Shown here: positions 1 to 12,807 of the stretch, one piece after another
Numbering within the stretch: the first letter of the stretch is position 1
Layout: each line of letters starts with the position of its first letter
The notes under the pieces: model-generated
Seen by the model: only the letters and a program-made list of their open reading frames with translations
What the model was told of the DNA's origin: nothing
The model's database searches: none
Assembly (NCBI GenBank): GCA_963969395.1
Contig: OZ017796.1
Coordinates: 14,696,501 to 14,760,500, forward strand
Source: Pseudoscleropodium purum
Lineage: Eukaryota; Streptophyta; Bryopsida; Hypnales; Brachytheciaceae
Direction: 5' to 3'
Length of the DNA stretch: 64,000 nucleotides
Made by a program: the position numbers and the translations under genes

Positions 1-2089
1 TATTTTTTGAGAGCGGTTTGGCGATTTCATGCATTTTATCAAACATCTTTCTTTGTGTTAAAGGAGCCAGTGCCAAAATCTGGTAAGATTCAAGCCTAAA
101 TTCGCCAAAGCAAATTTGACTCTTGTACCACACGAGCAAATTTGTTGAGATAAACTCTTCATCGATGTGTATTAAATTCTTATACAAATTTCAAAGTGGA
201 GGGAGGTTGTAGACCGCAATTCAAAATACAGAAAACAGACACATTTCCATTCAATCCTGAGACATGTAGCAAAGTCATTCATACTTACACCACTTGCTAA
301 TTGAAGACCAATCAAGTGAATTATACGAGATGAGTTACTTTTGGCAACAGGGGTGTCCTCTTATGTTATGTTTTTCGGCTGTTGCTGCTCAGGATTTGAG
401 AAGTTTGTATCATCAATATGCTGGGTGTCTTATTCTGCATTCCTGAAACGTACTGGACATTCTTCACAAGGCCTTTCCATTTTTTGAGATACTTACGCCC
501 ATCTCCTCGTGGTACTTTGTCCTCACTTCTGCAACTCGACGAATGGAAACTTCGTGAAATTTGCCTAATTGCAAACAGCTTCTGTTGCGGAGCATTCCTC
601 AACCTGCAGGTGCTCCAATGCCCTCACCTAATTTGATATTGCTAAACCCTTGTCCTTGTTCACCTTGTATACTTGTAACTGATGTAAGCTTATTTTTAGA
701 TATAAGCTGTCTGCTTCTCAATTTGAAGCCTCTCTGCTGGTTTGTATTTTAAACTTGGGAAATCTGGACTATATAAGAAGAGGGAATCGATTCCAAACAA
801 TTTTCGCGATCAGACTTCGGAAGCCTTTACAAGCCGTGAATCTATGAGCTAGCAATTCTGATTGTTGTATGTCGCTATGCAATACTTGTATTATATATTA
901 TGATGCTCGATGTGGGTTAATAGCATTGTCGATTCCAACATTGAAAATCTATATTCCCTGCTTTCTGCAAGCGGAACTCACTTGCAGCTCTGCTTGGCAT
1001 TATCACCTTTGAAATGACTGCTATTTTACGATGAATTTGGAGCCCAAGAGTGGATATCTGCCCCTACCGAACATACTTCTTCCTCTTGCACACACATTTG
1101 GCTCTTTAGGTTGCCTATTAAATTAGCCATATGAGTGAAATCAGTTTAGAATCAATGATCAATTTTCACCTCTATATTTCTTTTTTAAAATCTGCTGGAG
1201 GCGGGATTTCAGTAATTCAGCCAATATTTATTCTGAAGTGCTATTGTTGATTTTCGCTTATAGATGGAAAACAAGATGATAGCCATGTCTTCACAGAATC
1301 CTGATCTTTAGGTACTGAACTCGATCCCACTTCAATCCTCAGTGGCCTTTGTCTTGTGATTTGGGGATTTCAAGAAAATCCGAGTTTGGAAACTTTCACT
1401 TCCAGTTCCAACTCCGATATAGCATGTCAAGACACCTCCTCTCTTGGACTAGCGTTTATGGTACTGTTGTAAGAAAACTTATTTGGAGACATTTCAGATG
1501 TCTAATTAATATTGTTTCTTCTTTGTTAACTTGTGATTTTGTCTCATGATTGTGAAGACACACATATAGTACATCTAATTGCCTAATCGGTGAAACAATT
1601 TTCACTAAGCCTGTAAATCAAGGGCAACTGAAATGTTGTGGAATTTCTATAATCAAGAGAAATGAGCATATATTTCATCCAAAGATCAAATGCGCACTGA
1701 CACGCACACACATTTGGGAAATGTAAGTTATAGTTACTCTTGGATCTCCCATTATTAAAGACTGGTGCTTCTGAAGCTCGAGTGGGCTACTGTGTGATTG
1801 CGTTGTAATTGTTCTCTAACTTTTCAGTACAACAGTGTCTGTAACTAGAAATAATAATGGTTCACAAGGTACTCCATGTGCTCAAAGTTGGGGTGTCCTG
1901 CTTGGCTGGTGTGCGTTAGATCCTGCAGAATACTAGATTGCTATTCTGTGACGCTGGAATGAGTTCCCAATTAATCGATAAGTGTCCTGAAGATCTTATG
2001 CAAGCTCTCTAATTTATTCAACACATCGGTACAAAGCTGTTTGCTGGGTTTACGCAGTTGTCTCCTTTCAATTTCTGATGAAGTAGACT
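1..2089. other. Mid-GC stretch with no recognisable gene
   Basis: This stretch is less AT-rich than the DNA that follows and carries none of the dispersed elements, but no reading frame on either strand looks convincing. A TATA-like CTATATAAGA lies at 769-778 on the + strand, with no credible ORF downstream. It could be the edge of a gene lying left of the window, a non-coding transcript, or a decayed gene. Confidence 0.3.
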
Positions 2090-2093
2090 ACAG

Positions 2094-2666
2094 GTAGAAC
2101 CTCTCTTAAGGTAGAAGTACCTATTTCAAATAACTTTTCAGCCTGTAGGATGAACGAAATTCGTGGAGAAACTGAGTTCAATGGGTGCAAACAGAAGGAT
2201 GAGGAAGAATGCAAAAAAAAAAGAATTTTTTTCCTAAGAACAAATATTTTATTGAATTTAAATGTGAATTTTTCATCTGGATCCATTCTGGTCTCAGAGA
2301 CTCACCTATTACAGTTAGCTTTGGCACTTCTTTTTAAGCCAAGAGGGAAGAGAGATGAGTGGACGAGAAGGTACAAACAAAGAATTATTTTCAATAAATA
2401 GCACATCTAATTGTTGTCCACAATAGATTAGTCTGTAAAGTTATTTTAGGGAACCTATTCAAAATAGGTACTTCTACCATAGTACAAGCTATTAGGATTT
2501 TGCACTAAGAGAGGTTTATGCAATTAAAGAGTTCATAGGAGCACATGTCTTTTTGAAAGGGGCCACAATAATATGTGTCTCTCCATCTTGACCACATGTG
2601 TAGGCCCACATACTCTTTGCTAACTCTATTATGCAATATGAGATGTAGCACTAAGAGAGGTTCTAC
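2094..2666. repeat. Nested inverted repeats (foldback or MITE-like)
   Basis: Two separate perfect inverted matches nest here. A 17-base arm at 2110-2126 (GGTAGAAGTACCTATTT) has its exact reverse complement at 2462-2478. A 15-base arm at 2094-2108 (GTAGAACCTCTCTTA) has its exact reverse complement at 2652-2666. A further partial match to the outer arm (CTAAGAGAGGTTT) lies near 2505-2517. The arrangement suggests a small inverted-repeat element, possibly one copy inserted in another or a rearranged one. No ORF is enclosed. The family is not recognised. Confidence 0.6.
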
Positions 2667-3639
2667 ATGTACATGTGGTCCTATGGTGCCTCTTGAAAGG
2701 AAATGAATCAAAAAATGACTTTGTAGGTCCAATTTGCAACCAATTTGGTGTGAAATGTGCATTGCAAACTGTGATTTGCTAAAACCACTATAAATTTTTG
2801 TCTTTTAGCTAGCTTTTGGAGTGGTTTATTTTCTTTGTCCAATGTCTAACTTTGAGCTTTTTTGTACCTTTTCAAAGTACTTTTGAACAATATCCCCCTT
2901 TTTTTTTTAAATGATCAATGTTCCTTTAAAAAAAATTACTTTAGAATGCACTTTCAATGATAGAAGTTTTAAGTTCTAATTACAAAGCAATAAAAAGTTA
3001 AAGTTGTATTTGACAAGGCCATTTATAGAGTCTATTGAAGATGCCCTTAGTTCTATATGAAACCAATTACAATTTAAAAGGCCAATGTTTATTTTATTTT
3101 TAAATAACGAAAGGTTGGAAGAAATTGTAGAAGAAAAAAAAGGTCAATTATGGTCCTTAGTCAAAAGGAAAATTGAAAACTCATGTAGGATCCTACAAGT
3201 CATTTTTTGATTCGTTACTTTCCAAAGAGCACTATAGGACCAAATTTCACCATTTAAATTATTTTTCTCTTTTTGGATCTCAAGAATAATTTTCTTTTTC
3301 TAATTTCTACCAAAGATTCAAATGAAATTGCCAAATTTGGATGAAAATTGTATAGATACAACAAAAAAAAAAGTGATGGTCTCTTTAAAGATGGACATAT
3401 TTGAAATGCATTGTTTTACCAAAATATTCATGATTGTCGTCTTAGGATTTCTTAAAAAATGAAAGTGAACCAAGGCTAAGTGAATCCCACCAATTTTATT
3501 TGGATTTGTAGTCTATAATTCTACTTTAAATAAGAAAATACCTTATTTCACTAAAAGCTAAAACAACAAACCAAAACAGAGGATCACTTAGAGTAAAAGA
3601 ATGAATAAAGTTGATCTTCTCAAATTTCTGACACATAAA
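2667..3639. other. AT-rich intergenic DNA
   Basis: Homopolymer A and T runs throughout. I see no gene, clear repeat boundary or regulatory signal. Confidence 0.5.
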
Positions 3640-4040
3640 GTGGTAAATTGCCTTTGGTTGTGGAGAAATAATTACTTTTCCAATTTAGTATCCAAATTGG
3701 AAGTTATACCACTTGAAGCTTTCACACAAAGCAAACATCTTCAAACACCACCTACAAAATCCTTCCTTTACTTTTAAAATTTGACATGTTCATAACTAAC
3801 ATAGTCTAGCAATGGTCCAAAAATTTTAAAAATCACACTATGGATAGTTCAAACCTTCATTCCAAGAAGAAACTAAGTTTAATGACCTTGTCAAACAAGC
3901 TAGAATTTTCTTTTAAGCAATCATCAAATGCTATAGTTTTGCAATCTACATTTCAAAATCTCCATAAAATTCCTCACATTTTCATAAAAGTCAAGTAAAA
4001 TTTTAAGATTGAAAGTTAGTTTTGATTTTTTTTTAACTCA
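3640..4040 (+). repeat. Decayed fragment of the second interior type of the TTAA element
   Basis: By eye this aligns in order with 13395-13920: a stretch ending in ACTTTTAAAATTTGACATG, then TTTTGCAATCTACATTTC, then AAAGTCAAGTAAAATTTTAAG have counterparts at similar spacing. Both resemble the interior of the element at 10088-11017. The terminal TTAACCCC repeats are not preserved, so the borders are approximate. Confidence 0.4.
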
Positions 4041-6199
4041 ATTCTAATGCTCAATGCACAAAAAAATGGTTGTTTGGGGCATTTAATGCCCCAAATGCAC
4101 CATGATCTTTTAAGGTTTAATCCGTCAAGTTCTAATAACTTTTTGACAATAAAGGTTTTCAATGGATTGTCCTACTTTGATATTTTTTGCACACGGATGT
4201 GCTTCAATTTTATAATTTTAACACTACAAAATTACTGCAAGATTATAATTTTGTTGCGCATAGAATTAACTATGGAAAATATTGACTATTGGATTTTTAA
4301 GATTATAACAATTTTAGATGATCAACTTTATAGGAAAAAACACAAATTTTAGAGAAGAAAAACTACAAGAATATGAATAATGATTTTTTACCCTCCCTAA
4401 AAATTTTTTTTGAAATCTAAGTCAAATTTAGTATTTTTTAATAATAATAAATAAATAAATAACTCCCTCAAATTTGTATACAATTTATAGTAGGTAGCAA
4501 AAATTGACCAAATTGGATCCTACAAATTTAAAAAAAAATAATATACACATCAATTTTTAAAGTTTAAAATTTAATATTATTAGCATATTGTTTGGAATAT
4601 CTTCAAAAAATTTGGAATCCTAATAAATATTTTTGTATTCTTATTTTACACTAAATTAAACCTTATATTTTAAAAATTGTTAATAATACAAATTAAATCT
4701 ATTTCTCTATGATCAATTTTTTTGTACCAAGTGAGGACTAGAAATGTCCAAGAAAATGGGTTTCTTCATCCCTACTATTTCTTTCATTGTAAAAATATTA
4801 TATTTGGTCCCTTTTTCTATTAGATTATATTTTCAAAATAAAATTTTAACTACTTCTCACATTGAAACTTTGAAAATCGAAAAATGCAACAAGTATGTCA
4901 ATTTGTTGTTCAACAAGTTCCTTGTTTACAAAATATTGAGATTTGTTTCACCTTACTAAGAATTTGCCATTGAAAATTTAAAGTGAACACATTATGCCCT
5001 CTGAGTTCTTGAGGGCTTAAAAGTAATTGCTAAAGTTCATTGGAGAAAATGCAAAGTACCAATGAAAAACATCCAATTGTAGCACCAAATAAAATTGAGC
5101 TGGCTAGTGTCTTTTTGCTTAAAAATAATCCCTAAAAAATATTGATCTTATTGTACCTTCTGTCCCAGAAATAAAAGTGCCTTGGAAAAAGTCAATTGAA
5201 GCTTTCAAAATATCTAGATTTTACATTTGATTTAAATTTTGCAAGCTTCAATTCCAATTGCAAGCTCCATGTGCAAGAATTCAAGTACACATTTTTGTTT
5301 GTTTTCATTTTTCCATTCCATATTTAAGGCTATTGTGAATTTAAATTTCAAAATATTGTTCCTCATTCTAAATGTGTATTTTAATGACCAAATTTGAGTT
5401 TAACATATATTTCCATCTTTCAACCTTTATAATTCTTATTTTGTAACCTTTGATGATTGATTTTATTGAAGATATGAGATTGTAGTTGGTTTATGAAGGC
5501 TCAATTCATTTAAAAAATTATTATTACTTGTACATTTTTCTTGAAAGTTAAAAAAGTCCACAAGAGGAAACATAGCATCAATTGATTTCATCTTTTTAAC
5601 TTTGATATCTCTTCCAATGATTTGATTTGATTGAAGGCTTGAGTTTGATGGAGTACAATTATTCTATAGGGCCAATAGGAATATTGAAAATAGAAGATAC
5701 AAAAACAAAGGATGAATTTTCACATAACCAACTAATCTCATATAATAAAAAATATAATTGAAATTCATATGTGTTTACAATCCCTATTGAATTTGAAAAT
5801 GATATTTGGTAATGTAGCCATGTGTCTTTAATGATTTAAGAATCTCTCATTATGCTTCTTGCAACAGATTAATATTTTTCCACATTGTGAGATAATAGGC
5901 AATTTCATGATGTCCATTGAAAGGTGAACAAAAATTATTCCAACATGTAAAATAAAATTGGAAGGGGACAAGGATAATTATAAGACTATAGCAATAGGTA
6001 GTTTTCTTGAGAAATTTGGAATCAACAATGTTTTTTAGCAACTATTTTGTTCAAAAGTGATACAACTGGATGGAATTGTTGATTTGCTACATATTCTAAA
6101 CACAATGTTGCTCCTTTTGGACGAGTGTACACTATTTTAGATTAATAGTTGAAATTTCATCTGCATTTGGCACATTTCATCCATTATTATTGATGTAAA
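4041..6199. other. AT-rich intergenic DNA
   Basis: Very AT-rich. Open frames of 60-100 codons occur (for example 4047-4352) but have the Ile/Asn/Leu/Phe/Lys-heavy composition expected from chance translation of AT-rich DNA. Nothing else supported. Confidence 0.5.
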
Positions 6200-7440
6200 A
6201 CAACAACATCACTCCAATGACTGAAGAAGAGCCCTTTCAGTTAAATTTGCACTGCCCCAAATCAATGAAACAAAAAATCCCTGCTTGGGATTTGTGTCTT
6301 CCTTGACTGAAAAATTAGTCTGAAACAAGTTGGAAAAATCAAACATGTTCCGTACAAGAAAGGACTTGAGTTACACAGACATTCAAGTGACCGATGGTTC
6401 GTCTCCCTGGTACTCAATGACACTCATTGCAGTAAGGACGTACTGGAAGCAGTATTTTGGCACTCACTTTCTGCAAATTTTAGAAATTTCATTGAGCATA
6501 AGCTACCTTACAAGGTATTAATTGAGTCCACTGAATATTTAAGAAAAGCTTAAAGCAATGAAAGCAGGACAGTGTATTGAAAATGGAACAAGTTTAAGCT
6601 TAATAAAGCTGTTGATTGAGAACACCATACAGCACACACACACACAGCATCAGATGAGAACCTCCTTGGGCATGTCATCATATTGGTACCAAATCAATGA
6701 AACTCGAGAATTGAATCCAACTCTGTCCCATTCCATGCTCAGTCTTTGCTTTTTGAGTTTGTGTGTTCTAGAAAAGTCAGTGATTTTGTGTATTGAAGGA
6801 ATTTTTATACTCCAAGGCCGTTCTAAACCCCCTAAGTCCTGATTGATGAGCTCAACCTTTTATTTATTTTGAAACCAACAGGCAATTTCCATTGAATGAT
6901 CAGCTCCACGTTGAGTTCAGTTTCTCTCCCAAATTCGTCCCTTGCCCACTAAGCTTAGGCTTAAGTTCCCGCCAGCCCTTGCCAACATGCTATCATACTG
7001 AGCTTTCTGCTTTTTTCAGTACCTGTGTAACTGTCCCTAAGCTAACTTCACTTCCTTAACTTCACTTTGTTGCTTTGCCTGATCAGTCGGTCCGACCCCA
7101 AAGCTGGCGGGACTGATGTTGAGTATGCAAATCGTGCGCAATTGGATCTGTTCCATCCACACCTACTGACTGGAATTGTCAGTCAAAATCAGGAGACCCG
7201 ACGGCCAGACAGACAGACGCTCTTCAGCTGTGGGTGTGGGTGGACAGAGCTCCATCTCCACAAGGAACTGGAAGTTATGATAAGTTAAACCAAGTTAGCA
7301 AACCAAGGCGGCATGCCTTGCACTGGGGTGTACAAACTCTCCATCCCAGACAGGCTAGATCACAATCATAAGGTGGGGAACTGGGAAACCCAAAACCAGA
7401 ATCACAAATTAGAATAAGAAGAATCACTCATTTAACAAAA
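6200..7440. other. Mid-GC island, no recognised gene
   Basis: Base composition rises clearly above the flanks, and the dispersed elements are absent. It contains a short CA run (about 6633-6646) and CTTAACTTCA at 7055-7064, a 10-mer that recurs in the islands at 22818 and 55120. ORFs of 73-94 codons lie here but none resembles a known protein. It may be a regulatory region, a non-coding transcript or a degraded gene. Confidence 0.35.
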
Positions 7441-7567
7441 GACAATCTGTCTATTTTTTAAGTAGTATATGTTTTGAAATAGTATCACAGGGAATGGATT
7501 TCAACTGGCCATTCTATTTCACAGATTTTTCTACAAAAATCTACTTTCATACCCATATTTCAATCCT

Positions 7568-8495
7568 TTAACCGGCCCAAATGATTTTGACAATGTTATC
7601 ATCAAAACTGCTCCCAAAACTGCCATTTCTAGTACAAGTTTTAAATTTTAGGAAAAAAAAATATTTTTAGACACATGTAACCATAGGATTTTGTAGTATG
7701 ATGGTTTAAAAAGATGTGCAAAAAATTTCTACTATGTAAATTGCAACATATTAGCATTTGAAGTGACAAAAATCCTTTTACTAGCCCTTCTAGTGGTTGT
7801 ACTTCTCAAGGCCGCATTTGTATGGAAAAATGTCCAAAGTAGTGGTTACTCTTTGAATTCATTCTTCAAGTCAAGTTCCCTCCATGCTTGAAAATTTTCA
7901 CATCATTTGGAATTGTACAATATATAGGAAAAAATAATAAATAGAAAGAAGGAGAAAATGATTCAAAATACTAAATTATTAACAATTTATTTATGGAATT
8001 GAAAAATGTCGATTACAATTGGTTATAAATTTGTAATAAAAAATCTACACCTATATTTTTTTTTACCCAAAAATATTGAAAATTGAATTAAATAAAAGAC
8101 TTCAAAGTTTGCCTCAGAGTAGAGATTCAATAACAACCCACAAACTCCTACAAACTAAAACTCCTCATAACTTTTGACTCATTCATCAAAATGTAATAAT
8201 TTAGAGCATTTTAGGTATTTATAAATCTAAAGAACCGATTTCAAATTTTAATTTCTTAAAAAAGTGATTTTTAAAGAAGTTCTTTTTGTTGTTCAGATTG
8301 CCCGCAAAGTAATGAAAATACATATCACACAATAACTTTTTAACCATATTATCAAAAGTTATGAAAATTATTGGGCCTTAAAGCTACTCTTTGGACACAT
8401 GTTGTGTTAAAATTTCATAGAAAAGAAATAAAAATTCCATTTATAGTGAGCTACCTAAAATTGTTTTGTTGCCTCAAAAATACAATTTGGGTTAA
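7568..8495 (-). mobile_element. TTAA-flanked TIR element, copy 1 (type 1a)
   Basis: The outer TTAA and much of the interior match the copies at 57481 and 61921 in the same orientation. The left inverted repeat is eroded (TTAACCGGCCC) and the right end reads TTTGGGTTAA, so this is an older copy. It is close to full length at about 928 bases. No transposase ORF is present. Confidence 0.75.
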
Positions 8496-8679
8496 ATATG
8501 GCAAATCATTCATAGCACCAACATTTCAGTATTGAATATCATATGTGCTATCAATTGTTTTTGATTGTATTGATTGTTTTGTTTTATTTAATAATTTTTT
8601 ATAAATTCCATTTTGTGTTTATTTATATGGCATACAAAAAATAATAAAATATTGACATATAGAGTATTGGCAAGCAAAT

Positions 8680-9584
8680 TTAATCATGGCTACATTTGCA
8701 CCAAAAACACTTTAAAATTGCCATTTTTAGTACAAGTACTAAATTTTTGAATTTTTTTTGGCACATGTAACTAGAAGATCTTGTAGTATGCTAACTTCAA
8801 AACATGTAGTAAAAACTTCAGAAATTTCTTCTACATGAATTGCAAGATATATGCATTCAAATTCACTAAAATTATTTTTTGGACCCTACAAAAAAATAGA
8901 GCAACTTTGCTTCACAACCTCACTTTTGTATAAGAAAATGCCCCCAATGGTGGTGCTTCTTTGAGTTCTTTTTCCTAGACAAGTTAGCCAAATGCTTGAA
9001 AATTTTAAGATCATTTAAAATTATACAACATATAGGATTACATAGTAAGTAGAACAAAATAGAGAATAATTCAAAATACAAAATTGTTAAGAATTTAGTA
9101 ATGGAATTCAAAAATGCCAATTCTAATGCTATAATAAATAATCTACATCCTATGATTTTTTTTTCTTCCAAAAATGTTGAAAATTGAGTAAGACAAATGA
9201 CTACAAAGTTTATTTTAGAGTAGAGAATCCATAAGTGCCTATAAACAAAAAATCCTCATAAATTTCATGCATTGATCAAAATGAAATGATTCAAAGCTTT
9301 TAGGTATATATAACTCTAGTAAACCAATTTCAAAATTTTGTTTTTGAAACAAGTGATCTTTTTTCATCCGCCCGGACTATCCGTTTACAAAAAAAGTAAC
9401 TTATTAGACCATAATTTTGACTCATACTTCCAAATGTCATGAATTTAGTGTATATGAAAGACATTTTGTCATCTCCACCATCTCTTAAAATTTGAGCCAA
9501 ATATATGGAAATCTCTTGTCACACCTACTTGCCCCAAATTGCTATGTGGTCAAAAAAAATGCATGCTGGTCCTTTAGGGGGCAA
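8680..9584 (-). mobile_element. TTAA-flanked TIR element, copy 2 (type 1b, eroded ends)
   Basis: It lies about 185 bases after copy 1 in the same orientation. The body matches the family: the CCATTTTTAGTACAAG block, the 'cttgaaaattttaag' block and the Ca 9050-9230 block are all present. The terminal repeats are degraded, with TTAATCATGG at the left and CTTTAGGGGGCAA at the right. The right-hand 300 bases are the variant shared with the copies at 11542 and 18203, not that of copy 1. Small ORFs here (8920-9171, minus) are part of the repeat. Confidence 0.7.
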
Positions 9585-10087
9585 AAGTAAAAATAAAGGT
9601 AAAAAGCATCAACACATGTCTTTGAAACCACTCGTGCATTTTCTATCTTGTTGGCTTTTGGATTTGAAGGCTTGGCCGCTTTCTACAACCCCCTTTTTTG
9701 TTTTAATATTTCATACAAACTTTGAAATTCAATATCTTTGACATTGTGACTCGGGATGCCATTAAACCCACTTTGAGCATACCAAGGTCTTTCTATAATA
9801 TCAAATAAACCTCCCATCAGCTCATCAATTTAGGAAATCTAGACATATATTACAAACAAAACAAACATTTATTTTATTAGTATAAGATATACAATGCGTT
9901 TCCAACCATGACCCCATATGTGCAAGATAGAGTGACCTATTTTCATGAATGAGGGGAATAAGATGTCGTCTAGGGCCTATTGTGTGACAAATAACATATT
10001 GACACTTAATGAAGTTGCTAAGACTTATTTTTAGTTTTACACTTCTCAAAAATAGGTTTGTCTATAGATTGAGAACAAGTTGGATTG
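9585..10087. other. Spacer between elements
   Basis: AT-rich DNA separating two elements. Open frames of 74-78 codons are not convincing. Nothing else seen. Confidence 0.4.
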
Positions 10088-11017
10088 TTAACCCCTAAAT
10101 TCCCATTGTTCCCTCAAGGGACTAATTAGATTTTGGGCAGGTTCCTATGATCTCAATTTTTTGTAAATTGTTTTGAAACTTTCCCATAAGATAGAAAAAC
10201 TGATTATCTACATGGGAATTAATGGGCAATTTCCATTTCAATTGGTACCTAGGAGCAAAAGTTATACTACAAAAAACTTAAAACTAAATTCAATGGGCAA
10301 CACAAAAAAAAATTAAAATTAAAATTAATTAATTAATTAATTTTTTTCCCTTAAATTTTTTATTTTTTGTCTACATGTGAAGCTTTGATTCGTTCTATTT
10401 GGACTAATAATGAGAAAGTTATAGACAATCTTGTTTTAGGGGCAATTTTAGCATCTTCTTGAAAAAATAACTTGTAGGAATCATTTCTAAATGCAATTTT
10501 TACAAAAAAAAATTTTGAGAATGTTGTATTCAATTGCTAAAACAATCTCACTATTGGAATTATTGTCTTTTAATCCCATCTTGGAGTTATTAATGATTTA
10601 GTTTTTTTTCCAATCTTGGACCTATTTCTACTTAGTATTTTTTTAAAGAATAAAAATCAAGTGGTTTTTTTGGTAATTTTTTCCTATACTTTCAACTCAA
10701 TTCTTTAATATACATTTTTTTTAAATTCAAAGTTTGTAGTGCAAAAAAATTCCACAATTTGCGGTCAAAGTCATCTGAAATTGCAAGCCAATGTTCAAAA
10801 AAACTTTCTTTTTCAACTTTGAATGCTAATATTTTCCAATCTTTACGGTCAAACTTCATGAAATTTTTACCATGTGAGCTAAGACAAGTAAAGCACAAGA
10901 TCCTATGGACAGATTTTAAGAAAAATGTTTTTTTTTGTATTCTTGGATGAATGCAACAAAAACAACAGTTTTGAGTGGGTTTTGATAGAAAAATGGCCTT
11001 GGGACTTTAGGGGTTAA
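10088..11017 (+). mobile_element. TTAA-flanked TIR element with the second interior type, full length
   Basis: It starts TTAACCCCTAAATTCC and ends GGACTTTAGGGGTTAA, the same ends as the main family, 930 bases apart. The interior differs: it has TGTTCCCTCAAGGGAC near the left end and a GAAGCTTTGATTCGTTC block, and it aligns with 52918-53847 (also 930 bases, opposite strand) and with 42398-43200. It includes a (TAAT)n run at about 10323-10341. No transposase is encoded. The shared ends imply mobilisation by the same enzyme as the main type. Confidence 0.75.
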
Positions 11018-11541
11018 AGTATTACAATATGTTTCCAACAATGTTAGGCATTTTAGCATATGTCCAAATTGAACAAGGATGGGGGATCATTTTTCTAATA
11101 AAGATTGCACTATTTTTGCATATTTTTCGTCAAGTTTAAAATTGGTAGAAATCAAGGAAGTGTAGATTTTGAAGAACTTGCAATTGAGATACCGGGCAGG
11201 AATCACACTCCTAAACTGCCAAGAAATCAGTACTTAGTGGGGTCAAGATGAAATTTGTCCCCTGCCCTTCCGGGAGCCTGACTTTCAAACTTCCCCTAAC
11301 TGAAATTCTTCCTAGCTTGGGCACTGAAGTGCCCATATCTAGAACCCAGATTTGTACTCCTTATGATATATGATTTCCTGAATGGCTCCCTTGCTCACCC
11401 ATCATTTGCATTCCAAGCCAAACATGTACACGGGCTTTTGCAAGGAAGTTAGTATCAGTTTAAGGTAAAGATTCTTGGAAATTGGATACATGTGCACTGC
11501 AGTAAGTTACTCCATCTTGGGAACATCGATCAACATCTAAC
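11018..11541. other. Spacer, partly mid-GC
   Basis: The part from about 11180 to 11540 is less AT-rich than the neighbouring elements. No ORF, RNA gene or repeat recognised. Confidence 0.4.
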
Positions 11542-12449
11542 TTAACCCCTAAAGGATCAAGGTGCATTTTTTGGTAATATAACTTTTGGGGGCAGGTGCA
11601 TGTGAGTGGAGATTTTCATATTTTTGGCCCAATTTTTAATAGAAGGTGTGGATAAGGAATATCTTTTATTTGCACAAATTTCAAGACATTTGGAAATATG
11701 AGTCGAAAGTTATGGCCTAATATGTAGTTTGTTTCTCAACTCGGGCAATCTGGGCAGATCTGAAAAAATTATTTTTTTCAAAAATAAAAACTTGAAATTA
11801 ATTCTCCAGATTTATATATACATAGAAAGATTTGAATCATTCCATTTTGATCAATGAGTCAAAAGTTATGAGGTATATTAGTATGTGGGCAATTGTGGAT
11901 TCTCTACTCTAAAATAAACTTTGAAGTCATTTATTGAATTCAATTTTCAATATTTATGAAAAAAAAACAAGGTGAATATTATTTACTATAACATTACAAG
12001 CATTGAGATTGACATTTTAAAATTATATAAATAAATTATTAACAATTTAGTATTTTGATTCATACTCTATTTTTTCTATATGTTGTACAATTTAAAATGA
12101 TTTGAAATTTTTTAAGAATTGAGCCAACTTGACTTGAAGAATGAATCTGAAGAGTTGCAACCATTTTGGAAATTTTTTCATACAAATGTGACCTTGTGAA
12201 GTGCAACCACCTGGTTTTTTGTAGGGCCCCTAAAAGGCTTTTTGTCAATTGAAACACTAATATTTTGAAATCCATGTAGTGAAAATTTCTGAAATTTTTT
12301 CCACATCTTTTCAAATTATTATACTACAAGATCCCACAGTTGGATGTGTCCAAAAAAAATTTAAATTTTTTTTTTTTGATATGTGTCTTAAAAATGGCAG
12401 TTTTTGAGCGTTTTTGTTGAAAACATAGACAAGGAACTTTAAGGGTTAA
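11542..12449 (+). mobile_element. TTAA-flanked TIR element, copy 3 (type 1b)
   Basis: It begins TTAACCCCTAAAGGATC and ends GAACTTTAAGGGTTAA, 908 bases. The first 300 bases carry the type 1b variant (TTTGGGGGCAGGTGCATGTG, then TGGAAATATGAGTCGAAAG). The rest matches the main family. A minus-strand frame of 84 codons (12060-12314) is one version of a reading frame seen in broken form in other copies, and I do not call it a gene. Confidence 0.8.
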
Positions 12450-12807
12450 AGAGCCAGGAATGTAAAAGTGAAGCTCAAACACCAAAGTCATGAGGCTGGA
12501 GCATGATTGAAGAGGAGTCTGGGGTTTAACTGAATTGTGCACAAAGTCCACAATTTGTGTAAGAAAATCTTGCAAAAAAAAGGTAGTTGACTGATCAAAT
12601 TTGGAGGCGATACACTATGTTAATTAAAAGGGTTTGATAGGGTTAATTAAAATGGTTTTCTAAGTGATTAATTTTGGGATCTATGTCATGATCTGAGGAT
12701 GAGTTATCATAACTGTCCAACTATCACCAAGAGTCCAAAACAGGGCAGGCAGGGTACCAACCTCTAGAAAACTTTATGAAACTTTTTTGTGTCCATTTTT
12801 CAAACAC
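12450..12807. other. Spacer with no recognised feature
   Basis: It includes two near-identical short segments (TTAATTAAAAGGGTTTG at 12620 and GGTTAATTAAAATGG at 12640), but no gene is visible. Confidence 0.35.

Noticed and set aside
366..602. 78-codon minus-strand frame with a small putative exon between TTGCAG and GTAAGT
   Set aside because: Splice-like signals are present but the peptide is unrecognised, and a 32-base exon cannot be supported without transcripts.
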